Shown piece after piece: positions 32,032-40,252 of a stretch of 49,979 nt of DNA. Below the pieces are notes generated by a model, which made no database searches, was not told the DNA's origin, and saw only the letters and a program-made list of their open reading frames with translations. The DNA is from Casp-actino8 sp039800005. Its GTDB lineage: Bacteria; Actinomycetota; Acidimicrobiia; Acidimicrobiales; Ilumatobacteraceae. The translations under genes were made by a program, and so were the position numbers. Position 1 is the stretch's first letter, and each line of letters begins with the position of its first letter. The stretch covers positions 1 through 49,979 of the forward strand of contig JBDLRN010000037.1 of assembly GCA_039800005.1 (NCBI GenBank). The letters run 5' to 3'.

Positions 32032-32088
32032 TCACTTCCCCGGCTTTCCCCTCGGTGCCGGAACTACAACGATGTCATTCTTGCTCAT
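32032..32088 (-). CDS. Possible 18-codon leader peptide ahead of the whiB-like gene
   Basis: The ORF encodes MSKNDIVVVPAPRGKPGK. ATG 32088 has GAGAGG 5 nt upstream, better than the site before the whiB-like GTG itself, and its stop (32032-32034) is 32 bp before that start. Upstream ORFs regulate whiB7 in mycobacteria and Streptomyces by attenuation; something similar here is a guess. It could also be a small functional protein, as the sequence is strikingly non-random (IVVVP, PRGKPGK). Confidence 0.4.
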   Translation of the reverse strand: MSKNDIVVVPAPRGKPGK

Positions 32089-32311
32089 GACAACCTCTCG
32101 GCGCAAGGAGAAATGTCGCAAAAGCCCAGCCTGCAGGCTTGCGGAATCCACGGCACGCCCTTCCGTGTTCGCTCGCAGAGATGCCCGCCACTCTCGGATT
32201 CGCATTTTTCCTAGGAAATTCTGCATTTCCCCTGCTCAGAGGGCACGAATTCGAGGGGCTCGTGAACACCGGCACCCCCAGCCGGGCCCGATACCGACCT
32301 ACTCTTCCCCC
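32089..32311. other. Divergent intergenic region between whiB-like and nucleoside phosphorylase genes
   Basis: The stretch has no convincing gene beyond the 18-codon ORF next to it, and is less GC-rich than its surroundings. It holds two perfect 12-bp palindromes, AGCCTGCAGGCT (32128-32139) and TTTCCTAGGAAA (32207-32218). Promoters for both divergent genes must lie here; I cannot fix their -10/-35 elements. Confidence 0.6.
32207..32218. promoter_or_regulatory. 12-bp palindrome, possible operator
   Basis: TTTCCTAGGAAA is perfectly symmetric and lies in the AT-richest part of the divergent region, about 120 bp from the leader ORF start and 94 bp from the phosphorylase start. Symmetry and position suggest a dimeric regulator site; there is no direct evidence. 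Confidence 0.3.
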
Positions 32312-33025
32312 ATGCCGATCCATCTGCGCGCCGAACCCGGCGACTACGCCCCCGCCGTCTTGTGCCCCGGAGATCCCCGACGGGCCACGTACATCGCCGA
32401 GAACTTCTTCGATCCGGGCGCGCGGCTCGTGAACGAGGAGCGCGGCATGCTCGGCTACACCGGCACCTTCGAAGGCCAGCCGATCAGTGTGCAGTCGACG
32501 GGAATGGGCACGCCCAGCGCGGGCATCGTGTTCGAAGAACTGGTGATGCTCGGCGCTACGCGCATGATCCGCGTTGGCACGACCGGAGGGTTGCAGCCGT
32601 TCCTGCGCATGGCCGACACGGTGATCGCCGTGAGCGCGTCGAGCGATGACCGTACGCCGATTCGTTATGCGGGCATGGACGGATTGGCCCCGACGGCCAC
32701 GTATTCGTTGGTGGAAACGGCAGTGCGCATGAGTCGTGAGGTGAGCGATCGCGTGTTCGTGGGGCCGATCGTCACGAGCGGACTCTTCTACGACCCGGAT
32801 CCGAACACCTTCGACCGCTGGCGCGGCCTCAAGCACCTCGGTGTCGAGATGGAAGCGTCGATGCTCTACACCATCGCGGCGGTGAAGGGTGTGGAGGCAC
32901 TGGCGATGATGACGGTGAGCGACGTGCTCGCGCCGGACGCATCACCCGTGCGCATCAGTGACGACGACCTGAAGAAGGGTGTCGATCAGATGATGCGCAT
33001 CGCCTGCCGCGTCGCCATCTCCTGA
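32312..33025 (+). CDS. deoD: Purine nucleoside phosphorylase, DeoD type
   Basis: The protein has 237 residues: VLCPGDPRRATYIAENFF (phosphate site), STGMGTPSAGIVFEEL, RVGTTGGLQP, TSGLFYDPDP and GVEMEASMLYTIAA, with the Glu pair that holds ribose. The C-terminal VLAPDASPVR includes the Asp used for purine protonation. It splits purine nucleosides with phosphate. The size and motifs fit the hexameric trimer-of-dimers DeoD class, though uridine phosphorylase is a close relative. ATG 32312 is preceded by a C-rich tract with no clear ribosome site. It is convergent with mdh across a palindromic element. Confidence 0.88.
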   Translation: MPIHLRAEPGDYAPAVLCPGDPRRATYIAENFFDPGARLVNEERGMLGYTGTFEGQPISVQSTGMGTPSAGIVFEELVMLGATRMIRVGTTGGLQPFLRMADTVIAVSASSDDRTPIRYAGMDGLAPTATYSLVETAVRMSREVSDRVFVGPIVTSGLFYDPDPNTFDRWRGLKHLGVEMEASMLYTIAAVKGVEALAMMTVSDVLAPDASPVRISDDDLKKGVDQMMRIACRVAIS

Positions 33026-33041
33026 CCCGGTGTTCTGACTC

Positions 33042-33169
33042 GGTGTTCTGGTGAGGATTTTTCACCGCATAGGTGAAGATCGCGCACCAGATTCCCAGCG
33101 TCAGGTCCACGCTCAGTTTTCTGGTGCGTCTTTTTGACCTATGCGGTGAAAAATCCTCACCAGAACACC
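33042..33169. repeat. Long palindromic element between deoD and mdh
   Basis: Two perfect 33-nt inverted arms (33042-33074 and 33137-33169) enclose a 62-nt core. The core itself has nested inverted repeats: CGCACCAGA (33083) with TCTGGTGCG (33120), and AGCGT (33097) with ACGCT (33109). Each arm starts or ends with GGTGTTCTGG or its complement. A further copy of CGGTGTTCTG lies at 33028-33037. As RNA it folds into one rod of over 120 nt. It could end transcription of both convergent genes, but it is much longer than a normal terminator and may be a palindromic mobile repeat. Confidence 0.85.
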
Positions 33170-33218
33170 AAGGGATGCGGTGCTGGGTGGGGGCTGATCG
33201 GGCCGGACGGAACGCCGG

Positions 33219-34205
33219 TCAGATGAGGCCGAGGTCGCGGACGGCCTGGCGCTCGTCGGCGAGTTCGGCCGTCGAGGCATCGATCTTGCCGCGACTGAAA
33301 TCGTCGATGTCGAGACCCTGCACGATCGAGTACTTGCCGTCGGCACAGGTGCACGGGAATGACGAGATGAGTCCCTCGGGCACGCCGTAACTGCCGTCGC
33401 TCGGAATGGCCATGCTCACCCAGTCGCCGGGAGCGGTACCAAGGTGCCACGAACGGATGTGATCGACCGCCGCGTTGGCCGCCGACGCCGCCGACGACAA
33501 ACCACGCGCCTCGATGATGGCCGCACCGCGCTTGGCGACGGTCGGGATGAACGTGCCGTCGACCCATGCATGATCGTTCACGGCCTGGTACGCGTTCTTG
33601 CCGTCGACTTCGCAGTGGAACAAGTCGGGGTACTGCGTCGCGCTGTGGTTGCCCCAGATGGTCATCTTCTTCACGGCCGTCACCGGCTGATTCAACTTCT
33701 GTGCGATCTGCGTGATCGCGCGGTTGTGGTCGAGACGAGTCATCGCCGTGAAGCGACCGGGATCGAGCGCCTTGGCGTTCTGCTGCGCGATGAGCGCATT
33801 CGTGTTGGCCGGGTTGCCCACCACGAGCACCTTCACGTCGCGCTTGGCGCTGCGCGCGAGGGCCTCGCCCTGCGGCTTGAAGATTCCACCGTTGGCGCTC
33901 AACAGATCGGCACGCTCCATGCCCGCCTTGCGCGGCATGGCACCCACCAACAGCGCCACGTCGGCGTCACCGAAGGCCACGTCGGCGTCGTCGGTTCCGA
34001 CCACACCGGCCAGCAACGGGAACGCGCAGTCGTCGAGTTCCATCTTCACACCCTCCAGCGCCTTGAGCGCCGGCGTGATCTCGAGCAACTGCAGGATCAC
34101 CGGAGTGTTCGGGCCGAGCATGGCGCCCGAAGCGATACGAAACAGGAGGCTGTAGCCGATCTGGCCGGCGGCGCCGGTCACGGCAACTTTCACGGGGGAT
34201 GTCAT
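33219..34205 (-). CDS. mdh: Malate dehydrogenase
   Basis: The protein has 328 residues: VKVAVTGAAGQIGYSLLFRI (NAD site), LLEITPALKALEGVKMELDD, GAMPRKAGMERADLL (substrate loop Arg pair), VLVVGNPANTNALI, MTRLDHNRAITQIAQKL and TIWGNHSATQYPD with the catalytic His. This is the long actinobacterial/eukaryotic cytosolic type of malate dehydrogenase. It oxidises malate to oxaloacetate in the TCA cycle. ATG 34205 is chosen over a GTG seven codons earlier. It may be the last gene of a minus-strand run with purH, metF and the acyltransferase. Confidence 0.96.
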   Translation of the reverse strand: MTSPVKVAVTGAAGQIGYSLLFRIASGAMLGPNTPVILQLLEITPALKALEGVKMELDDCAFPLLAGVVGTDDADVAFGDADVALLVGAMPRKAGMERADLLSANGGIFKPQGEALARSAKRDVKVLVVGNPANTNALIAQQNAKALDPGRFTAMTRLDHNRAITQIAQKLNQPVTAVKKMTIWGNHSATQYPDLFHCEVDGKNAYQAVNDHAWVDGTFIPTVAKRGAAIIEARGLSSAASAANAAVDHIRSWHLGTAPGDWVSMAIPSDGSYGVPEGLISSFPCTCADGKYSIVQGLDIDDFSRGKIDASTAELADERQAVRDLGLI

Positions 34206-34259
34206 GCCGACAGAGTAGGTCGGCACCTCACCGAGAACGAAGTCCGGTGGGCGACGAAA

Positions 34260-36203
34260 TCAGTCGGCCGCCAGGGCTTTTTCGATCTCGTCGGCGTAGA
34301 ACACGCTGCCGTCGCGGTCGAGATGGATGCCATCGCCGGTGAAGCACTCACCCGAACACAACTCGGCCACCAACTGCCAGTCGAGGACCACCACGTTGGA
34401 ATATCGCTCGGGCAGGGCGCGAATGCGGGAGTTGTTCGGCTCGATCCACTCGCGGTTGCCGCGTCCGGTGAGCACGACGACCCGCGGCACCTCGGAGAGG
34501 GCCGACATCATGAGATCGAGCGTCTCTGTGCTCATCGGACCGTTGGTTCCCACGTGCACCACGGCCGAGTTCATGCCGACGCCGAGGTCGCGTAACTGCA
34601 CGAAGATCTCGGCGGCCAACTTCCCTTGTCGGTTCTCCTCGGCGTCGACCACGATGCCACGCGACGCCAGTTCGGGAGCGGCACCTTTCATGACCGAATC
34701 GCCGATGGCGAAGACTTCGTAGAAGGGCGGAACGAACACGGTCGTGGTGGTGCTCTCGGCGGGAGCGGTCGAACCCTCGGACGGGGTCGTGGGGTTCGAG
34801 AGCGTCGTGTCTGCTCCCACTTCGTCGAGGACGTCGATCACCACGCCTTCGGCTTCGTTCAACGAGGCCTGCACGGTGTTGGGCTTCAAGTCGGCGGACG
34901 CCAGGCTCGCCACCGAGAAGGCCGGCACCGCGACGATGGTCGCGGTGAGCAAGCCGAACGTCCCACGACGACGCAGTGCACCCGGTCCACTGCGCAACAG
35001 CGCTCCCATCGACTCGCGGAATCGCTGCTCGCGAATCGGCAGTTCGACGTAGCGATACGAGATCTCGGTGATGGCGACGGTGACGAGCATCGCACCCACG
35101 AATTCGTGAACCTTCAAGGCCACGCCCGATTCGTGGCGCAGAGCCTGGAACACCGGCCAGTGATAGAGGTACAAGCCGTAGGAGCGTTCGCCGATCACGC
35201 GCAGAACGGGATTGCCGAGAACTCGGCCACTGAACGCACGTTGGTGGGCGACCGCGGCGATCACCATCAACGTGAACAGTCCGGTGAGCACCAGACCCCC
35301 ACGGAAGAGAAGCGGATCGGCGTGTAGGCCCTCTTCGCCCTTCAGCTTCAGGATCTTGGTGTTCCACGCCAACAGTGCCAGGCCGGCGAGACCGACGAGA
35401 GCCAGTGGATCGAGCGACTTGCCCTTGTTACGCATCGGGCCGCGCAGAAGAGCGAAGGGTCGCCACACCAACGCCAGCGCCGCGCCCAGCAGAAGTCCGG
35501 TCGCGCGCGTGGGAGTCGACAGATACAGCGTGTCGACCTTGTTCACGCACCGATCGGCGATCGACCAGTAGGCCTCGGGAGTCTCGATGCATGTGCCGAT
35601 CGGCCCCGACGGCATCAACAACGCGACAGCCACGGCGATCGTGAAAGCGACACCCACGAACCACATCGCCACTCGCGGCAGGCGATCGCGACCGGCGCGC
35701 AGGATGATCAGCATCACGACCGGCCAGATCACGTAGAACTGCTCCTCCACCGCCAGCGACCAGAGGTGCCGCAACGGTGCGAAGTCGTTGACCGCGGTGT
35801 AACCGGCGCCGGTCCACACCTGGAACCAGTTCGATCCGTACAGGACACCGGCGATCACGTCACCACGTAAGGCACCCAAGGCGTCGCGTTCGAAGAAAGC
35901 CGACCAGACGACCAGCAGACCCATCATGGCGAAGAGAGCGGGAAGGAGTCGGCGGGCGCGCCGAGCCCAGAAGTCGCGCAGGCTCACCGCATCGGTGCGT
36001 TCGTGTTCGGCCACCAACAACAACGTGATGAGGTATCCACTGATCACGAAGAAGACCTCGACACCGAGGAATCCGCCCGGAAGCCAAGCGGCGTTGGCGT
36101 GATACACGATCACGGCCAGCACCGCGAGGGCGCGCAGGCCGTCGAGCCCGGGGAGATACGGGACTCGACTGATCTGCTGAGAGCGTGATCCGGACGTGGG
36201 CAT
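34260..36203 (-). CDS. OafA/YrhL-type acyltransferase fused to an SGNH domain
   Basis: The protein has 647 residues. The N-terminal acyltransferase-3 domain begins YLPGLDGLRALAVLAVIVYH, then FLGVEVFFVISGYLIT, FWARRARRLLPAL and LRHLWSLAVEEQFYVIWPV, across about ten membrane helices. After a last helix near 430-450 comes a Thr/Ser-rich linker and an extracytoplasmic SGNH-like domain (about 497-647) with AIGDSVMKGA, VVHVGTNG and GDGIHLDRDG. Such fusions O-acetylate surface polysaccharides or peptidoglycan. The target is unknown. It lies between mdh and metF without functional link. Confidence 0.9.
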   Translation of the reverse strand: MPTSGSRSQQISRVPYLPGLDGLRALAVLAVIVYHANAAWLPGGFLGVEVFFVISGYLITLLLVAEHERTDAVSLRDFWARRARRLLPALFAMMGLLVVWSAFFERDALGALRGDVIAGVLYGSNWFQVWTGAGYTAVNDFAPLRHLWSLAVEEQFYVIWPVVMLIILRAGRDRLPRVAMWFVGVAFTIAVAVALLMPSGPIGTCIETPEAYWSIADRCVNKVDTLYLSTPTRATGLLLGAALALVWRPFALLRGPMRNKGKSLDPLALVGLAGLALLAWNTKILKLKGEEGLHADPLLFRGGLVLTGLFTLMVIAAVAHQRAFSGRVLGNPVLRVIGERSYGLYLYHWPVFQALRHESGVALKVHEFVGAMLVTVAITEISYRYVELPIREQRFRESMGALLRSGPGALRRRGTFGLLTATIVAVPAFSVASLASADLKPNTVQASLNEAEGVVIDVLDEVGADTTLSNPTTPSEGSTAPAESTTTTVFVPPFYEVFAIGDSVMKGAAPELASRGIVVDAEENRQGKLAAEIFVQLRDLGVGMNSAVVHVGTNGPMSTETLDLMMSALSEVPRVVVLTGRGNREWIEPNNSRIRALPERYSNVVVLDWQLVAELCSGECFTGDGIHLDRDGSVFYADEIEKALAAD

Positions 36204-36248
36204 GAGTGTGATCAGTCTGCCGGGTCGGTGTTCCCGAGGGGTGGCGAG

Positions 36249-37109
36249 TCAGCGGCCGACCGGAAGACCGAGGTTGGCGTAGATCTCGCGCGTGGCCGTG
36301 CTGCGATTGAGTGTGTAGAAGTGCAGACCGGGTGCACCCTGCGCAAGAAGTTCGGCGCAGAGTTCGGTGGCAGCCTCCACACCGACGCGCCGCACGTCGT
36401 CGGCGGACTCGACGCGATCGAGACGATCGGCGAGCCACGACGGGAAGGCGGCACCCGACAACTGCGCCATACGCACGATCTGCGACTTGTTGGTGACCGG
36501 CATGATGCCCGGAATCACCGGCTTGTCGACACCGAGAGCACCCAGTTCCTCGATCATCTCGACGTAGACGTTCGCCTCGAAGAAGAACTGGGTGATGGCG
36601 AAATCGGCCCGGCTCAACTTGGCGGCCAGATGACGACGGTCGGACGCCCGATCGGGTGAACGCGGATGCACTTCGGGGTGCGCGGCGACGCCCACCGAGA
36701 AGCGACCCGACGCGAGCACGTCGTCGAGGAGTTCGCTCGCATAGGTGTAGTCACTCTTCACGGTCGACCCGTCGGCCGGCGCGTCTCCACCGAGAGCGAG
36801 GATGTTCTCGACGTCGTGTTCGGCGTACGCGTCGAGGATCTCGGCGATCTCGGCGCGGGTATGACCCTGACACGTGAGATGGGCCATCGGGTTGATCTCG
36901 GTCTCCTGACGCAGCCACTGCACCAGCTGCTGTGTGCGCTGACGCGTACTGCCACCAGCTCCGTAGGTGATGCTCACGAAACTCGGAGCGAGCGGCTCGA
37001 GTTCGGCGATGGTGCGACCGAGCGTGAGTTGCGCCATGTCGGTCTTGGGCGGGAAGAACTCGAAGGAGAACGTGCGGCCGGACGCGATGAGATCGGAGAT
37101 GCGAGCCAC
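36249..37109 (-). CDS. metF: 5,10-methylenetetrahydrofolate reductase
   Basis: The protein has 286 residues: FSFEFFPPKTD with the catalytic Glu, SITYGAGGSTR, AHLTCQGHTRAEI, ENILALGGDAP, FSVGVAAHPEVHP, KLSRADFAITQFFFE, PGIMPV and PGLHFYTLNRS, the complete FAD-binding barrel of MetF. It makes 5-methyl-THF for methionine synthesis. The start is GTG 37109, 19 bp after the purH stop on the same strand, so the two are probably co-transcribed; both act in folate-linked carbon transfer. Confidence 0.95.
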   Translation of the reverse strand: MARISDLIASGRTFSFEFFPPKTDMAQLTLGRTIAELEPLAPSFVSITYGAGGSTRQRTQQLVQWLRQETEINPMAHLTCQGHTRAEIAEILDAYAEHDVENILALGGDAPADGSTVKSDYTYASELLDDVLASGRFSVGVAAHPEVHPRSPDRASDRRHLAAKLSRADFAITQFFFEANVYVEMIEELGALGVDKPVIPGIMPVTNKSQIVRMAQLSGAAFPSWLADRLDRVESADDVRRVGVEAATELCAELLAQGAPGLHFYTLNRSTATREIYANLGLPVGR

Positions 37110-37128
37110 GCCGCAATTCTACGAGCCG

Positions 37129-38640
37129 TCAGTGGCGGAAGTGCCGCTCACTGGTGAAGACCATGGCGATCCTGTGCTCGTCGGCCGCCGCGATCACCTC
37201 GTCATCGCGCACGCTGCCACCTGGCTGGACGACAGCCGTGATTCCTGCCGCTGCCGCCGCGTCGAGACCGTCGCGGAACGGGAAGAAGGCATCACTCGCC
37301 GCGACTCCACCGCGTGCCCGATCGGCCGAACGCTCGGCGGCGATGCGCGCCGAATCGAGACGATTCTGCTGACCGGCTCCGATGCCGAACGCCTGTCGAT
37401 CCTTGACGTAGACGATCGCGTTCGAACTGACCGATGCACACACGCGCCAAGCGAACTCGATGTCGCTCCATTGTTCCGCAGTGGGTTGCACCTTCGTGAC
37501 GACGCGCCACGTGGAACGGTCGAGATTCACCACGTCGGCGCTCTGCACGAGGAGCCCGCCGTCGACCGGTCGCACATCACGCGTGAGCGGACTCGGTGCT
37601 CGACCCGTGAGGACGCGCAGATTCTTCTTCGACGTGAGGATCGTGAGAGCTTCGGGTTCGTACCCCGGCGCCACGACCACTTCGGTGAACACTTCGGCCA
37701 GATCGATGGCGAGCTCGGCGGTGACGACGCGATTCACAGCAACGATGCCCCCGAACGCGCTGACCGGATCGCACGCATTGGCTCGTCGATACGCTTCAGC
37801 AAGAGCATCGGGTGACGCACTCGACGCAACCGAGGCGACACCGCACGGATTGGCGTGCTTGACGATCACGCACGACGGATCGGCGAAGTCGTTCACCAGT
37901 CGCCACGCCGCTTCGGTGTCGTACACGTTGAGATAGCTGAGTTCTTTGCCACCGTGTTGGACGGCCTCGTCCCACCAACTCGATGCACCCACGAAGCGAT
38001 AGCGAGCTCCCTGCTGATGCGGGTTCTCGCCGTAACGCAGCGACTGCACCTTCACGGCGTCGAGCAACAGGTGATCGGGCAGCGGATGGTTCGTCTCGGT
38101 GAGCCAGGCAGCGATCGCCGCGTCGTAGTCGCGCGTGACCCCGAAGGCCACGGCCGCCAATTCACGGCGCAGATCGGCCGACAGCGAGCCGTCACGACCG
38201 ATGGCCTCGGCCACTCGGGCGTAGTCGTCGGGGCGAACCACCACGCCGACATGGGCGTAGTTCTTTGCCGCACCCCGCACCATGGCCGGTCCACCCACGT
38301 CGATCAGTTCGATCGACGGGTTCGTATGAAAGGGATACAGATTCACGACGACCAGCGAGATGGGTTCGATGCCGAGTCGGGCGAGGTCGGCGACGTGTTC
38401 GGGATTCCCCAGGTCAGCGAGGATGCCGCCGTGCACCGCTGGGTGCAGGGTGACAACCCGATGACCGAGGATGGCGCCGAATCCGGTGAGGTCGGCCACG
38501 TCGGTCACGGGAAGAGCGGCGTCGCGCAGAGTCGCCGCCGTTCCACCACTCGACAGGACCCTCCACCCAGCCGACACCAAGGTGCGGGCCAAGTCGACCA
38601 CCCCGGTCTTGTCGTACACGCTGATCAGAGCGGTGGCCAC
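37129..38640 (-). CDS. purH: Bifunctional AICAR formyltransferase/IMP cyclohydrolase
   Basis: The protein has 503 residues. The N-terminal cyclohydrolase part has LISVYDKTGVVDLARTL, LSSGGTAATLRDA, GHRVVTLHPAVHGGIL and LIDVGGPAMVRGAAKNY. The C-terminal transformylase has LRYGENPHQQGARY, VIVKHANPCGVA (active-site Lys-His), CDPVSAFGGIVAVN, and near the end SDAFFPFRDGLDAAA with QPGGSVRDDEVIAAADE. It carries out the last two steps of IMP synthesis. GTG start at 38640. No other purine gene is in the window. Confidence 0.96.
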   Translation of the reverse strand: MATALISVYDKTGVVDLARTLVSAGWRVLSSGGTAATLRDAALPVTDVADLTGFGAILGHRVVTLHPAVHGGILADLGNPEHVADLARLGIEPISLVVVNLYPFHTNPSIELIDVGGPAMVRGAAKNYAHVGVVVRPDDYARVAEAIGRDGSLSADLRRELAAVAFGVTRDYDAAIAAWLTETNHPLPDHLLLDAVKVQSLRYGENPHQQGARYRFVGASSWWDEAVQHGGKELSYLNVYDTEAAWRLVNDFADPSCVIVKHANPCGVASVASSASPDALAEAYRRANACDPVSAFGGIVAVNRVVTAELAIDLAEVFTEVVVAPGYEPEALTILTSKKNLRVLTGRAPSPLTRDVRPVDGGLLVQSADVVNLDRSTWRVVTKVQPTAEQWSDIEFAWRVCASVSSNAIVYVKDRQAFGIGAGQQNRLDSARIAAERSADRARGGVAASDAFFPFRDGLDAAAAAGITAVVQPGGSVRDDEVIAAADEHRIAMVFTSERHFRH

Positions 38641-38752
38641 GGGGTCACCCTAGTGAGATCGAACCTTGACAGCACCCGTGACAGTGGGTCTGCTGAGAGG
38701 GCTACGGTTCGTGGCACTGATGCCGGGAACACCCGGCTCGAAGGAGGGGTTC

Positions 38753-39253
38753 ATGGATTTTTCCAAGTTCAAGGTGTCGACGTGGCTGATGACCGTCGGC
38801 GCACTCGTCATGCTCATTTCCGGTCTGTTCCTCGACTGGGCGAAGATCGATTTCTTCGGTGAGAGCTTCTCGGAGGGCAACGCGTTCGACTGGACGCGCG
38901 GCTGGATCTCCTGGATCCTCGTCATCGCCGTCGGAGGCACTGCGATCGCCACGGCCGCCGGAAAGTCGGTCGGTCGGTCGAATCTGCCACTGGTTCAGAC
39001 GGCACTGTCGGCTATCGCTGCGCTGTTGATGTTGCTCTTGATCATCACCGGACCCGACAAGGAAGGTCTCGACCTCGGACGAGCCTTCGGACTGTGGATC
39101 TCGTTCCTCGCGACGATCGCGGTGTTCGCCGGATCGATCATGAACCTGACGGAGTCGGGCGGGAACATCAAGGACCTGACCGACGTCAACAAGTTGAAGG
39201 ATTCGTTCGGCTCGGGTGGTGCCACACCTCCCCCGCCGCCGCCCAGCGCCTGA
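38753..39253 (+). CDS. Four-helix membrane protein of unknown function
   Basis: The protein has 166 residues from ATG 38753, which has GAAGGAGGGG just upstream; an in-frame start 29 codons earlier lacks this. Four hydrophobic segments lie at about 10-25, 46-62, 78-95 and 109-125. The first loop is acidic and aromatic (DWAKIDFFGESFSEGNAFDWTRGW). The cytoplasmic tail has KDLTDVNKLKDSF and ends in a run of six prolines (TPPPPPPSA). I do not recognise the family. It is convergent with sucD across a palindromic element. Confidence 0.75.
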   Translation: MDFSKFKVSTWLMTVGALVMLISGLFLDWAKIDFFGESFSEGNAFDWTRGWISWILVIAVGGTAIATAAGKSVGRSNLPLVQTALSAIAALLMLLLIITGPDKEGLDLGRAFGLWISFLATIAVFAGSIMNLTESGGNIKDLTDVNKLKDSFGSGGATPPPPPPSA

Positions 39254-39270
39254 TCACTCACTCACATTCT

Positions 39271-39329
39271 TTGGTGTTCTGGGTCCAAAACAAGACGCCT
39301 GGCGTCCGATTGCAGACCCAGAACACCAA
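39271..39329. repeat. Palindromic element between a membrane-protein gene and sucD
   Basis: TTGGTGTTCTGGGTC (39271-39285) and its perfect complement (39315-39329) enclose a 29-nt core with an inner hairpin GACGCC-T-GGCGTC (39294-39306). The terminal motif and the outer flank (AACACCAAGG on the right) are shared with the longer element at 33042-33169. It fills the gap between two convergent stops, so bidirectional termination is likely. Confidence 0.85.
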
Positions 39330-39348
39330 GGACTGAGAAGTTTTCGGC

Positions 39349-40248
39349 TCAGCCGAGGGTGGCGATGATCTCCGCCATCAAGATGCCGGCTTCGGTCGGG
39401 TTCTGACCGACCTTCACACCCGCGGCGCGCAGCGCATCCATCTTTCCTTGGGCCGTGCCCTTGCCACCCGACACGATGGCACCGGCATGGCCCATCTTCT
39501 TTCCCGGGGGCGCGGTCACACCGGCGATGTAGGCGCTCATCGGCTTGGTCACGTTGGCCTTGATGAACTCGGCCGCTTCCTCCTCGGCCGATCCGCCGAT
39601 CTCACCGATCATGATGATGGCGTCGGTCTCGGGATCGTTCTGGAACTCGCGCAAGCAGTCGATGAAGTTGGTGCCCGGCACCGGATCGCCACCGATACCC
39701 ACGCAGGTGCTCACGCCGATACCGCGCTGCTTCAACTCGTAGAGCGCCTGGTAGGTGAGCGTTCCCGAACGCGACACGATGCCCACGTTCTTCTTGCCGG
39801 CCTTGGGCAGTTCGGCGATCTCACCGGCGGTGATGCCGATGTTGCACTTGCCTGGGCTGATGATGCCCGGGCAGTTGGGGCCGAGCAGACGCGTGTTCGG
39901 GTAGTCACGCACGAGTGTGTTGTAGACCTTGGCCTCGTCCTGGGCCGGAATGCCTTCGGTGATGCACACGACGAAACGCACGCCAGCGGCGGCCGCTTCG
40001 AGGATCGCCGCCGACGCCGCCTTGGGCGGAACGGCCACGAACGACGCGTCGGCACCCGTGGCCTTCACCGCTTCGGCAACGGTGTCGAACACCGGAATGC
40101 CTTCGACGTCGGTGCCGCCCTTGCCGGGCGTCACGCCCGCCACGACCTGCGTGCCGTAGGCCTTGTTGCGCAGACCGTGGTACTTGCCCTGACCACCGGT
40201 CAGGCCTTGCACGATCACCTTGGTGTTCTCGTTCACGAAAATGGCCAT
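39349..40248 (-). CDS. sucD: Succinyl-CoA ligase (ADP/GDP-forming) alpha subunit
   Basis: The protein has 299 residues: VIVQGLTGGQGKYHGLRNKAYGT (CoA site), VAGVTPGKGGTDVEGIPVFDTV, FVAVPPKAA, CITEGIPAQD, LLGPNCPGIISPGKCNIGI, VGIVSRSGTLTYQ and the phosphohistidine loop MGHAGAIVSGGKG. It carries the phosphorylated His and CoA site for succinate/succinyl-CoA interconversion. ATG 40248 is chosen (MAIFVNENTKVIVQG); it lies 4 bp after the sucC stop. The 3' end faces the palindromic element at 39.3 kb. Confidence 0.96.
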   Translation of the reverse strand: MAIFVNENTKVIVQGLTGGQGKYHGLRNKAYGTQVVAGVTPGKGGTDVEGIPVFDTVAEAVKATGADASFVAVPPKAASAAILEAAAAGVRFVVCITEGIPAQDEAKVYNTLVRDYPNTRLLGPNCPGIISPGKCNIGITAGEIAELPKAGKKNVGIVSRSGTLTYQALYELKQRGIGVSTCVGIGGDPVPGTNFIDCLREFQNDPETDAIIMIGEIGGSAEEEAAEFIKANVTKPMSAYIAGVTAPPGKKMGHAGAIVSGGKGTAQGKMDALRAAGVKVGQNPTEAGILMAEIIATLG

Positions 40249-40252
40249 GACG

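Noticed and set aside
33042..33169. Insertion sequence or CRISPR-like array
   Set aside because: There is no transposase gene, no target-site duplication that I can identify and no regularly spaced repeats; it is a single nested palindrome.
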